In this document: piece by piece, positions 6,532 through 14,812 of the stretch
How the letters are laid out: every line of letters begins with the position of its first letter
How positions within the stretch are numbered: the stretch's first letter is position 1
Virus record (IMG/VR): IMGVR_UViG_3300003319_000365
Coordinates: 1-36,305 of that record
Length of the DNA: 36,305 nt
DNA from: a virus
Direction: 5' to 3' (one strand)
Made by a program: the position numbers and the translations under genes
Notes under the pieces: generated by a model
What the model was told of the DNA's origin: nothing
What the model saw: only the letters and a program-made list of their open reading frames with translations
Databases searched by the model: none

Positions 6532-7496
6532 ATAAATTCAGTTACTACTACAAGGCCTGCTGCGCCAGCCCCACCTGATTTAGCTGCGATTCCTCCTGAA
6601 ACACCAACGCCACCGCCTCCGGAACCATACCCAAGTCCTGCACTTCCATCTGCATTTGCTCCGGGAAGTCCTCCTGCTCCATAAAGTGTGTTAGCTCCTG
6701 TAGACGGCAATGCAGCCCCTAAATATTGGACAAATGCTGTAGCAGCTAGCGCTCCTGGAGATCTAAAACTTCCTCCAGCACCTCCAGTACCACCTAAGGG
6801 AGAAAAGAACGTTATCACAGAGGCTGTACTTGTTGTATTCCCACCAAGTCCTCCATTAGCCGATATTAGCGCTCCTACTGAAGTGTTTCCGGCATTTCCT
6901 CCAGTTCCTCCAGAAACAGGAGTTCCTCCTGCTCCAATAGTTACCGCCTGAGACGCTCCTATTGTTGCAGCAGAAAAAGTACCACGAGCATATTCACCAG
7001 CAGATCCTCCAGTACTGCAACCATAGTGTCCCCCATCTGTTGCAGCCGTTCCTCCTCCAGCACCTCCGCCACCTAAAGCCTCAATGATGCAATATTTCAT
7101 ACTTGCTGTTGGAGTGTACGTTCCATTAGATGTGAATACCTGAATAGCTATTGTTGTGAATCCAGATCCTGCTGATGCTGCTTGCCATGTAGGAAGTGTG
7201 GCCGCACCATTAGATGTAAGAACTTGGCCGGCAGTTCCAACTCCAGAAACGTTTTGAAGAGGATTTGTGCTTGTAGTCCCCCCGCAAATCACAGAGTAAG
7301 CAGTAAACGAAGTAGCTCCTGTTCCACCACCAGCCACAACTGCTGTTCCAAATATTGGCTGAGAAGCAGCTCCTTGCGATATCAATGGGACACCAGAAGT
7401 TCCGCTAGGAGCGACATTGTTAAGCGTGTTTGTGGCGCCGCCAGTCTGGACGTTGTATTGGGTTATTGTTTGATCTGATGGATTGAGTAGTGTCAT
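6528..7496 (-). CDS. Tail-fibre tip protein with C-terminal glycine-rich domain (copy 2)
   Basis: The product is 322 residues with AAAGGA 6 bases upstream. The N-terminal third carries the fibre repeat wording SQGAASQPIFGTAVVAGGGT also seen in the neighbouring fibre genes. From about residue 115 (FTSNGTYTPTASMKYCIIEA) it becomes a glycine-rich domain of the type at the ends of phage fibres and adhesins, with stretches such as LGGGGAGGG and YGSGGGGVGVSGG. Such domains form polyglycine sandwiches that bind receptors (known for other phages). It is a paralogue of the 343-residue protein at 8679-9710 and pairs with the 386-residue gene. Confidence 0.8.
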   Translation of the reverse strand: MTLLNPSDQTITQYNVQTGGATNTLNNVAPSGTSGVPLISQGAASQPIFGTAVVAGGGTGATSFTAYSVICGGTTSTNPLQNVSGVGTAGQVLTSNGAATLPTWQAASAGSGFTTIAIQVFTSNGTYTPTASMKYCIIEALGGGGAGGGTAATDGGHYGCSTGGSAGEYARGTFSAATIGASQAVTIGAGGTPVSGGTGGNAGNTSVGALISANGGLGGNTTSTASVITFFSPLGGTGGAGGSFRSPGALAATAFVQYLGAALPSTGANTLYGAGGLPGANADGSAGLGYGSGGGGVGVSGGIAAKSGGAGAAGLVVVTEFI

Positions 7497-7505
7497 ATAG
7501 TCCTT

Positions 7506-8666
7506 TTATACTACGCTCAAACTTCCTACAAAGTTCAGGGTTGTCCATAAAGTATTTGCAGTTCTGCAAACGATCTCAATAGAATCCCCTTGTGCGGTTG
7601 ATTGCACACTACCAGCTGCACCTAAAGTCGTGGTCAAAGAGCCAACTCTAATCTGCTGTCCCGCAGCTTGAGTGATTTGCCAAGAAGTCGATCCATCCAG
7701 AACTATTTTAATCGCATCACCAACACTAGAAGTCCCTGGCAAAGACAATGATAAAGCACCCCCAGGAGTAACACAAATATACCCTCGATTAACAGCAAGA
7801 GCTTGAGATGCGGATATAGTAGACCATGAAAAACCACCGCCAGTAACATTTATGGTTAAAGTACTTACCGCACCAGAAGTAGTTGCTCCTGTTCCGCCAA
7901 CTATATTCCAATTCCCAGCTGTTGGACTTAAGGCGCCTCCAGTATTCCCAGTTATGGTCTTTCCAAACGTTGCTCCGTTTACTTGCATATCTAGGGTATT
8001 AGCACCTGTTGCGAATACTATTGAACCATCACCACTTGTGATTGTCCCAAACGCAGGATCATTTCCAGTGGCTCCTATCACTACCTGGCCATTTGTCCCT
8101 ACAGGAATCGTTGCAGCAGCAACGTTAGAGCCATTGCCTACAAACAAAGCATGATCTGTGCCCTGAAGCTCAATCTTGATCGTATTTGCTACGTTTCCAT
8201 TTGTAAAAGTTGTTACTGAAGCATTGAGATTTATAACTCCAGCTCCAGTAGGAACGACTGGGCTGTTTAGGTTTGTAACATAGGATTGAGAAGGAACTCC
8301 TCCACCCACTAAAGAAGCAGTTAGAGTGTTAGTCCCAGGATTTCCTGCTATTGTTATGGTAGTTCCGTCTCCGACGACATTGATGTTGCCACTACCATTA
8401 GGACCAACAGCCCCACCGCTGTTCCCAGTCAGTGTGGATACAGTTCCTGCAGCACTAGGAACAAATGGAATCCAAACAGCTCCAGTAATCGTTGCAGAAA
8501 CGCATTTAAAAAAAGTTTTTGAAACCGTGTTTTGCCATTCAGTTCCTGGAACGTAAGTATTGTCTTGAGCAGTAGGGTTTCTAGCCGCGAATTGTATACC
8601 AACAGGCGATGAAATCTCATAGTTCAGAGGGTTATTAGGAAGGATTGGATTTATTGGATAGCTCAT
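7506..8666 (-). CDS. Tail-fibre shaft protein (copy 2)
   Basis: The product is 386 residues, rich in Gly, Thr, Asn, Val and Ala. It has motifs shared with the other fibre genes: TLTGNSGGAVGPNGSGNINV, NGQVVIGATGNDPAFG and TITGNTGGALSPTAGNWNIV. The final 100 residues (SQALAVNRGYICVTPGGALS onward, ending with IEVCRTANTLW-like wording) form a separate folded domain that closely matches the end of the 399-residue paralogue at 9720-10919. The repeats suggest a beta-helical or trimeric shaft. It lies directly upstream of the glycine-rich tip gene on the minus strand. Confidence 0.78.
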   Translation of the reverse strand: MSYPINPILPNNPLNYEISSPVGIQFAARNPTAQDNTYVPGTEWQNTVSKTFFKCVSATITGAVWIPFVPSAAGTVSTLTGNSGGAVGPNGSGNINVVGDGTTITIAGNPGTNTLTASLVGGGVPSQSYVTNLNSPVVPTGAGVINLNASVTTFTNGNVANTIKIELQGTDHALFVGNGSNVAAATIPVGTNGQVVIGATGNDPAFGTITSGDGSIVFATGANTLDMQVNGATFGKTITGNTGGALSPTAGNWNIVGGTGATTSGAVSTLTINVTGGGFSWSTISASQALAVNRGYICVTPGGALSLSLPGTSSVGDAIKIVLDGSTSWQITQAAGQQIRVGSLTTTLGAAGSVQSTAQGDSIEIVCRTANTLWTTLNFVGSLSVV

Positions 8667-8678
8667 TTATTTTCCATT

Positions 8679-9710
8679 TTAAGCTAATACATATTCCGTA
8701 ACGATAACTACACCAGCAGCGCCAGCTCCACCAGCTGCCGCAGAAGCATTTTGAAAAACACCCCCCCCACCTCCTCCACCGCCATATACTGTAGCTGCCC
8801 CTCCAGCATTGGCTCCAGTAGCAGCAAATGCAGACGCAACACCACCTCCACCATAAATACCATCTGCTCCTTGACCAGATAAAACATAACCTATAGTCGC
8901 AGCATGTAGAAATGCGGTTCCGTCTTGGGCTTGGCCGCCATTTGCATTAAGGTCCCCTGAAGACCCAACTCCTCCAGCACCACCAGCAGAAAAAGTCACA
9001 GCAGTAATTGCGTTGTTAGGTCCACCAGCCCCACCGACTCCTCCAGTTGCAGAAACAATGGATCCCACTGAAGTTGTTCCTCCGGTTCCACCCGCATTAT
9101 TTCCCGCAGAACCGGCCGCACCAGCAGCCCCTATTGTAACACTCTGAGAAGCGCCAATCGTAGCTGCAGAGACAATTTTTTTAGCATATCCTCCAGAACC
9201 ACCTCCAGCGCCTGCGGCTACTCCTGTAGCTCCTGAAGCTGCGCCTCCTCCTCCGCCTCCACCACCTAAAACTTCTATATCACAATATACCATTCCAGAA
9301 GTAGGAGTGTAAGTTCCCGTACTTGTAAATACCTGTCTAACAACAGTAAATGATTTTGCAGTAGGAGCGGCACTGGTATTTCCAACCAGAATTTTTTGAT
9401 TCGCTAAGGCAACTGCAGCCAAAGCTCCTGTACCAGTAGTATTAGAAATTACCGCTCCGTTCGTAGTAAACGAAGTAGCTCCTGTTCCACCACCAGCGAC
9501 CACAGCAGTACCAAAAGCTGGATTTGCGGCTGCTCCTTGGGAAATTACAGGAACCCCAGAAGTAGCTGAAGGCGCTACGTTAGCTAAAGTACTAGAAGTT
9601 GCGCCACCGACAATCACATTGTACTGCGTCACAGCAGTACCAGTAAAAGCAGTACCAGTATTCCCAACAATCCCAGTTGTAGCAGCATTTAGGCTATTGG
9701 CTTCTGTCAT
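8679..9710 (-). CDS. Tail-fibre tip protein with C-terminal glycine-rich domain (copy 1)
   Basis: The product is 343 residues with AGGGA 6 bases upstream. The N-terminal half has the fibre motifs GTAVVAGGGTGATSFTTNGA and LANQKILVGNTSAAPTAKSF. The C-terminal two thirds start at FTSTGTYTPTSGMVYCDIEV and are glycine-rich, with LGGGGGGGG and YGGGGGGGGVF. It matches the 322-residue protein along its whole length, with most differences in the glycine loops. That is what would be expected if the two tips bind different receptors. Confidence 0.8.
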   Translation of the reverse strand: MTEANSLNAATTGIVGNTGTAFTGTAVTQYNVIVGGATSSTLANVAPSATSGVPVISQGAAANPAFGTAVVAGGGTGATSFTTNGAVISNTTGTGALAAVALANQKILVGNTSAAPTAKSFTVVRQVFTSTGTYTPTSGMVYCDIEVLGGGGGGGGAASGATGVAAGAGGGSGGYAKKIVSAATIGASQSVTIGAAGAAGSAGNNAGGTGGTTSVGSIVSATGGVGGAGGPNNAITAVTFSAGGAGGVGSSGDLNANGGQAQDGTAFLHAATIGYVLSGQGADGIYGGGGVASAFAATGANAGGAATVYGGGGGGGGVFQNASAAAGGAGAAGVVIVTEYVLA

Positions 9711-9719
9711 ATTTTATCC

Positions 9720-10919
9720 CTATGCCGTAGTCCAAGTTCCGATAACTGATTGAGCAATCCAAACAGTTCCTGAGCTTCTAAAAACAAGCTCGAGAGCATC
9801 TCCTCTAGCATTATTAGTCGCTGTGCCTGCTACAGAAGAGGTTGCCGCTCCTATTCTGATCGTTTGCCCAGTATTTCCAGTTACCACAACCGATCCAGCA
9901 GTATCTACAATAAATTTTACAACAGATCCTTCTGCAGGTGACGATGGAAGGGTTGGAGTAGCTGCAGCACTTAGAAAATATCCAGTGTTAATAGAGGCTC
10001 CAAACGCTCCTGAAGTTGAACTAAACGCAACAGCACTTATTGTTACTGTTGATCCTGAAGCAGATGTGCTTACGCCATTCCCACCTAGGATATTGATATT
10101 ATTCGAGGATGGCGTAGCTGTTCCTGAGTTCGCTGTATAAAGTTGCGTTACCGTAGTGGCTTGCGTTACGAATCCGTTTGCATCAACTGAAAATCCCGAA
10201 GAGCTGAAATTGCATAGACCAATCTTTGTAGCATCAGTAGCAGCAATAGCTTGAGAGATTTGCACCTCAACTGCGAGTGTATTTGCTCCAGTTCCATCAG
10301 TGCGAACAGGGTTGGTTCCTGCAGCTACTGTAGCTCCATTAATAGCAATAAGTCCGGCTCCAGTTGGAACAACCGGACTAGTTCCTGTTTGAACAGCTAC
10401 AGAATCAATAGCTACTCCACCACCAGCTATATCAATGTTTAATGTGCCAGCTCCTGGAGTAATCGTTATCGTTCCACCTGTGCTAGTCAATGATCCAGCA
10501 ACTGGATCTACTCCTGTGGAACCAATAAGCAGTTGACCATTTGTAAGAGGGCCTATTTTTGTGATTGTTGCTGTACCAGCACCTACAAGAACTGCATGAT
10601 TTGTCAGTCCTGTAAGTTGCGCTGTAAGAGTGCTTGTTCCTGGAGTCCCAACAACCGTGATGCTTCCAGTGCCGATAACATTAATGTTGCTTGCTGTAGG
10701 ACCAACAGCACCCCCGCTATTTCCAGTTAAAGTTGCAATCGGAGCGGCAGGACCACTAAATGCAATAACTATTGTATTTCCAGCTCCAGAAGTAATTATA
10801 TCTGTTCCACCAAGAACGTTTAATGTATTAGCAGCTGGAGTAGCAGTTCCAGAATCAGTTACAAATTGAGTAGGGACCGATGGGCTTGAAGAGAGTCCTA
10901 ACATGCCTTCTTGTGACAC
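9720..10919 (-). CDS. Tail-fibre shaft protein (copy 1)
   Basis: The product is 399 residues from GTG 10919 (GAGG 4 bases upstream); an ATG five codons later is the alternative. Motifs include TLTGNSGGAVGPTASNINVI, NGQLLIGSTGVDPVAGSLTS and a C-terminal domain from about residue 295 ending IAQSVIGTWTTA. That domain is alignable with the end of the 386-residue protein. It is likely a trimeric fibre shaft carrying the tip encoded just downstream at 8679-9710. Confidence 0.78.
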   Translation of the reverse strand: MSQEGMLGLSSSPSVPTQFVTDSGTATPAANTLNVLGGTDIITSGAGNTIVIAFSGPAAPIATLTGNSGGAVGPTASNINVIGTGSITVVGTPGTSTLTAQLTGLTNHAVLVGAGTATITKIGPLTNGQLLIGSTGVDPVAGSLTSTGGTITITPGAGTLNIDIAGGGVAIDSVAVQTGTSPVVPTGAGLIAINGATVAAGTNPVRTDGTGANTLAVEVQISQAIAATDATKIGLCNFSSSGFSVDANGFVTQATTVTQLYTANSGTATPSSNNINILGGNGVSTSASGSTVTISAVAFSSTSGAFGASINTGYFLSAAATPTLPSSPAEGSVVKFIVDTAGSVVVTGNTGQTIRIGAATSSVAGTATNNARGDALELVFRSSGTVWIAQSVIGTWTTA

Positions 10920-10925
10920 AAAACC

Positions 10926-11408
10926 TCACTTTTGAAGTTGCTGGTTTTGCACCAACAGACAAGCTTGCTCTACCTTCTTTTTATTAAGCATTGTTAGCAT
11001 TTCTGCGTTATTTGCTTTCAAAACCGCATTCTTTGCATCAATGACTATTTCTTCTAGAGCTGATTCAAAACTAACTATTTTTGCATCATGTTCTGACACA
11101 AGACCAGAAATCAGACCATGCTTATTTTCTATGTTTTTAAGAAGTGATTGGGCTTCTGTAGTAAGATTACGAGAAAATTCTTCTCTAATCGTAGCCACTA
11201 GAGATTTCAATCTAGAATGATCATGCAGTGCTTCTTTGAGATCGGATTGATGATTGGATAATTTACCGCTGAGAGAACCAAGATCTTGCTTTAGAAGAGA
11301 GATCTCTTGATGAAGCCTCTGAATGAGTCCAAGGCCATTATCCCAATGACTTTTTAGCGTATGCAACTGCATCGCTAGATCAGCTAACTTGGACTCTAAA
11401 TCATTCAT
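10926..11408 (-). CDS. Coiled-coil virion protein
   Basis: The product is 160 residues and almost entirely alpha-helical. Heptad-like leucines run from about residue 5 to 130 (LIQRLHQEISLLKQDLGSLS is typical), and the C-terminus is Gln/Lys-rich. It overlaps the stop of the 111-residue gene by 4 bases and precedes the fibre shafts. It may be a fibre coiled-coil stalk or an assembly chaperone. Nothing in it identifies a specific family. Confidence 0.65.
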   Translation of the reverse strand: MNDLESKLADLAMQLHTLKSHWDNGLGLIQRLHQEISLLKQDLGSLSGKLSNHQSDLKEALHDHSRLKSLVATIREEFSRNLTTEAQSLLKNIENKHGLISGLVSEHDAKIVSFESALEEIVIDAKNAVLKANNAEMLTMLNKKKVEQACLLVQNQQLQK

Positions 11409-11740
11409 GGTGTTCCGTATAATACTTCAATATATACAGCTCCACTAGTAGGAGCAGTTGACTGCTTCACATACCACTGCATTCTTGCAGGCAATAGATA
11501 CATTCCGTTCGCATCGTCTCTGTTGGAGCAAATGTCAAACAATTTGAACGATCCAGCAGCAAGGAACAACTTATTATTAACACCGTCGTCGCTAAAAAAC
11601 ATGTCTCCATTTGTGGCATTCGTGATGCAGACAAGTCTCGTAGCATCTGTGGTAATAGATCCTACAGTGGCATAAGATCCGCTGATGCTTCCAAAAGCAA
11701 GAGTTCGAATGGTATCTATTACACAGATTGGTCCTGACAT
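11405..11740 (-). CDS. Small beta-rich virion protein
   Basis: The product is 111 residues with AGAGGA 4 bases before the ATG at 11740. The sequence is a beta-strand-rich single domain: LAFGSISGSYATVGSITTDA, NGDMFFSDDGVNNKLFLAAG, then YIEVLYGTP at the end. This style is common in phage head-decoration and tail-attachment proteins. It overlaps the 65-residue gene by 22 bases and the coiled-coil gene by 4. A structural role is inferred from position among fibre genes. Confidence 0.65.
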   Translation of the reverse strand: MSGPICVIDTIRTLAFGSISGSYATVGSITTDATRLVCITNATNGDMFFSDDGVNNKLFLAAGSFKLFDICSNRDDANGMYLLPARMQWYVKQSTAPTSGAVYIEVLYGTP

Positions 11741-11916
11741 TGTTCCTCTGACTTTTTCTCGTTATCGCATTGAGCATTTATCCGATCTACCACATACGCC
11801 TTCATTTGTGTGAGCGCGTCGTGTACTTCTCCAAGAGGAGAATTGCTATAGCACTCCATCGAATAAATCCTATCTTCTATTCTAACCTCTAAAGTCGTTT
11901 TGCTTTTTATTTCCAT
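11719..11916 (-). CDS. Small hypothetical protein
   Basis: The product is 65 residues with AAGGGA upstream of the ATG at 11916. The N-terminal half looks like a short beta hairpin and the C-terminal half a charged helix ending in Glu/Gln. It lies between the large fibre gene and the 111-residue gene and overlaps the latter by 22 bases. It could be a fibre assembly factor; there is no direct evidence. Confidence 0.6.
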   Translation of the reverse strand: MEIKSKTTLEVRIEDRIYSMECYSNSPLGEVHDALTQMKAYVVDRINAQCDNEKKSEEQCQDQSV

Positions 11917-11924
11917 TATTTCCC

Positions 11925-14387
11925 TTAGCTATATACCCAGAAAGTAATGAGGACATTGTCCCCTGCGCCAAGTGCTCCAGCACCGTTGTTTTTCGTGTTT
12001 ACTATGAAGGATCCTGCCGCTTGCGTTACACCAACAATTGACATTTGCGCGTTGTTTGTAGATGCATTCAGGTTAGCTACTGTCACTTGAATAGCAGAAG
12101 TCGTCAATACGGTGCTATTAGTAATCGTAAAGGCCTGGGTTCCGGCAGAAGCAGTTGTAAATCCTGTAAAGGTAGCCACTCCAAACCGGTTGTTCATTGT
12201 CACGCCAGCTGTTGGAGAAGCCGTGCTGGAAGTTGCTGGAGTTATAGCGATAGTTCCTGGAGTTGTGGCGCCAGATGCAAGAGAAATACCACCAGTTCCG
12301 GACTGAAGTGTTAGGGAAGCAGCTCCAGTCAAAGAACCGATCGTAATCACGTTAGCAACCGCAGAATCCGCGATGTGAACCGTTTTTACACCAGTACCGC
12401 CAGTTGCAAGGTTAACCGTTTGTGCGCCAGTTCCACCACCGACAGTGATCGTTCCTGTTTGAGCGCCAGTACCGCCGATAGCGATCGTACCTGTAGTCAT
12501 CGCTGCGCCAATCGCTATAGAACCGCCCGTTTGAGTGTTCGCAATTGCTATTGTGTTAGCACCAGTACCTCCAATATTGATACCGTTAGCCATTGCAGCT
12601 CCGGTTCCAATGTTGACAGTTCCAGCCTGACCAGTTTGCGTCAGAAGGTTTAGCACTTGCGTACCACCAGAAGGAACTCCCCCAAGTATGGTAACCGTCT
12701 GAGCATTCGCAGATGGGTTTCCGCTCATTACGTTAAGAGTATCGTTCTGAGCGCCGTTTCCACCTTGTATAGTTACAGTACGAGCTGCTGCAGGTGCTAC
12801 GTTAGCAATTCCTATAGTAGTCACTCTAGCATTGCTTCCAAGAGCAAGAACACCAGCTCCTGCACTACCAGCACCAGACAAGATATTCACCGTACTGTTT
12901 GCTGCAGAAGCACCGTTAGCAATGTTGATTGTTTGAGCTGTGCTGTTAACTCCGTTACCCATAGAAATTGTAAGAGCACCACCAATTCCGTTACCCAAGT
13001 TCAGGGCTTGCGTTCCACCAGTAGCCGTTCCACTGAGAATTTCAACAGTCTGCGTTCCAGCTGAAGGAGCGCCGTCCATGATGTTCAAGGTATCGTTTTG
13101 TGCCGAGTTACCTCCGCAAACTGTGACCGTTCTAGCTGCCGCAGGAGCAACGTTTCCAAGATCGATTGTGGCCACTCTGGCGTTATTAGCCATGGAAAGA
13201 GTTCCTGCCCCAGCAGAACCTGCTCCAGAGAGAATGCTTACCGTAGAGTTAGCTGCGGATGCACCGTTAGAGATAGAAACAGATTGAGCCGTGGTATTAA
13301 CACCGTTTCCAATCGTGATAGCGTTGCCATCCACACCGTTTCCGATACCGATTGTTTTAGCTCCGCCAAGGTTGGCGATTGCAATTGTCTGAGCAGCTGT
13401 TGATGCAGAAATCGTAATCGTTCCAGTCTGTGCGCCAGTGCCGCCAATCGAAATAGTTCCTGTAGTCATTGCAGCACCGACAGAAACCGAACCACCAGTC
13501 TGTGTGTTACCGATAGCGATTACGTTAGCTCCAGTACCACCGATGTTGATTCCGTTGACGACAGCAGCACCTGTACCTATGTTCGTGTTACGAGTAATCG
13601 CTCCTGTTCCTGTGTTTAGGTTCAGGGTAGAAGTTCCAGCTGTAGCAATGCCTGATAGTACACTTACTGTAGAGTTAGCTCCAGAAGCTCCTGTTGCAAT
13701 AGTGACTGTCTGGGCTCCAACGTTGATTCCATCAGCGATGCTGATCGTGTTTCCAGCTGTAGAGTTTCCGACAGTAATCGTTCCTGTTTGAGCTGTATTT
13801 CCAAGAGCTACAGTCGTTCCAGCTCCAGCCGTTCCAAAGCTTGAGTTTCCAGAAGAAGTAAGAGTTGTGAATGCGCCTGTATTTGGAACCGTAGATCCTA
13901 TTGGAGGAGGAGATGCGAAGTCTGCTGTCAGAGTAGTGGATAGATCTAGAGTATTAGCTCCAACAGCAAAAGTTACTGTGCCATCGGCACTCGTAAGTGT
14001 AGCAAAAGCAGGGTTTCCACCAGTTGCACCAATAAGAACTTGTCCGTCAGTACCTGCTGCCGTTATCGCTACTGCAGAAGCTGCCTGTCCAACCAGAACT
14101 CCATGATTTGTCAGGGTTGTTCTTCCTGTACCACCATTTGGAACCGTCAGAGGAGTCGTGATAGCTGCTGTGCTAGCGGACCATGTTGCTACACCACCGA
14201 TTACGCTTTGCAAAAGCCAAAGAGTAGCTGAAGATGTGGAGTACCACAGTTGTCCCACCGCATAAACATCAGAAGTAGTAGGGTCTCGCGGAAACACAAG
14301 CTCTACTGGAACCGAAGTAGATCCAGCCTGGACAGCTCCAGCCTCTGCGAAGTTATAAGTTACAAGTGGGTTAAACGTGGTTGACAT
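11925..14387 (-). CDS. Giant repetitive tail-fibre or adhesin protein
   Basis: The product is 820 residues with GAGGGAG just before the ATG. The N-terminal 70 residues (LVTYNFAEAGAVQAGSTSVP onward) resemble a virion-attachment domain. A short NGQVLIGATGGNPAF motif follows near residue 120. Residues of about 180-690 are an array of Gly/Thr/Ile/Ala repeats with wording such as NGINIGGTGANVIAIGNTQT, TGTISIGGTGAQTGTI and ARTVTVCGGNSAQNDTLNIM. Several blocks occur twice, indicating internal duplication of hundreds of bases. The last 110 residues form a non-repetitive domain ending DNVLITFWVYS. This pattern predicts a beta-helical fibre. It is the first gene of the fibre block reading leftward. Confidence 0.8.
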   Translation of the reverse strand: MSTTFNPLVTYNFAEAGAVQAGSTSVPVELVFPRDPTTSDVYAVGQLWYSTSSATLWLLQSVIGGVATWSASTAAITTPLTVPNGGTGRTTLTNHGVLVGQAASAVAITAAGTDGQVLIGATGGNPAFATLTSADGTVTFAVGANTLDLSTTLTADFASPPPIGSTVPNTGAFTTLTSSGNSSFGTAGAGTTVALGNTAQTGTITVGNSTAGNTISIADGINVGAQTVTIATGASGANSTVSVLSGIATAGTSTLNLNTGTGAITRNTNIGTGAAVVNGINIGGTGANVIAIGNTQTGGSVSVGAAMTTGTISIGGTGAQTGTITISASTAAQTIAIANLGGAKTIGIGNGVDGNAITIGNGVNTTAQSVSISNGASAANSTVSILSGAGSAGAGTLSMANNARVATIDLGNVAPAAARTVTVCGGNSAQNDTLNIMDGAPSAGTQTVEILSGTATGGTQALNLGNGIGGALTISMGNGVNSTAQTINIANGASAANSTVNILSGAGSAGAGVLALGSNARVTTIGIANVAPAAARTVTIQGGNGAQNDTLNVMSGNPSANAQTVTILGGVPSGGTQVLNLLTQTGQAGTVNIGTGAAMANGINIGGTGANTIAIANTQTGGSIAIGAAMTTGTIAIGGTGAQTGTITVGGGTGAQTVNLATGGTGVKTVHIADSAVANVITIGSLTGAASLTLQSGTGGISLASGATTPGTIAITPATSSTASPTAGVTMNNRFGVATFTGFTTASAGTQAFTITNSTVLTTSAIQVTVANLNASTNNAQMSIVGVTQAAGSFIVNTKNNGAGALGAGDNVLITFWVYS

Positions 14388-14481
14388 AGCTCCCTCGGTA
14401 AAAGGTGGTTTCTTTTCAATGTATCAAGTGATTTTTTTAGTGGAAAGAGGAATTAGAAAAAAGATTAGGACTTGTTGGAAA

Positions 14482-14499
14482 TGCGACAATAACGCAACA
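14482..14499 (-). promoter_or_regulatory. Direct-repeat operator (site C) upstream of the HicA gene
   Basis: Read on the minus strand this is TGTTGCG-N4-TGTCGCA, with the same 11-bp period as sites A and B but opposite orientation. It lies 9 bases before the HicA start. A weak plus-strand promoter (TTGTTG near 14473, CAACAT near 14495) would overlap it. Confidence 0.5.
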
Positions 14500-14507
14500 T
14501 TTCTGGC

Positions 14508-14681
14508 ATGAAAAAAAGAGAACTAGAAAAACGCCTTAAAGAATTAGGGTATAGTTTTCTTAGACACGGTGGGAGTCATGATATATGGACAAACGGAAAG
14601 CAACAAACACAAATTCCGCGCCATGCAGAAGTCAACGAACGATTAGCAAAAGCGATTTTGAAGAAAATCCAAGATCAATAA
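14508..14681 (+). CDS. hicA: HicA-type mRNA interferase toxin
   Basis: The product is 57 residues, the usual length of HicA. The sequence opens MKKRELEKRLKELGYSFLRH, a double-stranded RNA-binding-type fold, and carries the catalytic-His context GGSHDIW, then TQIPRHAEVNERLAKAILKK. In the family this histidine is required for ribosome-independent mRNA cleavage. It opens a plus-strand accessory unit between two minus-strand late genes and lies just downstream of an operator repeat (14482-14499). The partner antitoxin begins at its stop codon. It may act in superinfection exclusion or abortive defence, as proposed for other phage-borne toxin-antitoxin pairs. Confidence 0.85.
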   Translation: MKKRELEKRLKELGYSFLRHGGSHDIWTNGKQQTQIPRHAEVNERLAKAILKKIQDQ

Positions 14682-14812
14682 TAGCCTGGAAAGACGGTAA
14701 GTATTGGGTGATTTACGATCAATCGACCGATTCTATGACTCAAGGAAAATCTTATCAGGATGCTATTTTTATGTTGTCTGATTTGCTAAAGGAAAAGGGA
14801 GTTGGATCATGA
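14678..14812 (+). CDS. hicB: Short HicB-like antitoxin with no conventional start codon
   Basis: The frame directly after HicA encodes about 44 residues with the HicB-type partial RNase H wording GKYWVIYDQSTDSMTQGKSY then a helix DAIFMLSDLLKEKG. There is no ATG, GTG or TTG at the expected place. The first candidate is ATA at 14678, overlapping the HicA stop codon TAA. The only ATG in frame is at 14585, deep inside hicA, which would add an implausible 31 residues. Either an unusual start, a frameshift from HicA, or loss of the start is implied. Its stop overlaps the next gene as ATGA, so coupling downstream is intact. Confidence 0.6.
   Translation: MIAWKDGKYWVIYDQSTDSMTQGKSYQDAIFMLSDLLKEKGVGS

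Larger units (their letters stand above)
6528..10919 (-). repeat. Tandem duplication of a two-gene fibre module
   Basis: The gene order shaft-tip (9720-10919, 8679-9710) is repeated as shaft-tip (7506-8666, 6528-7496). Both shafts share opening and closing domains, and both tips share the FTSxGTYTPT junction and the glycine-rich end. The copies have diverged, mostly in loops. Confidence 0.75.

Noticed and set aside
12045-13791. Several plus-strand frames opposite the 820-residue fibre gene
   Set aside because: They are Cys/Ser- or Val/Pro-rich mirror frames created by the repetitive codons of the minus-strand fibre gene and lack start signals.
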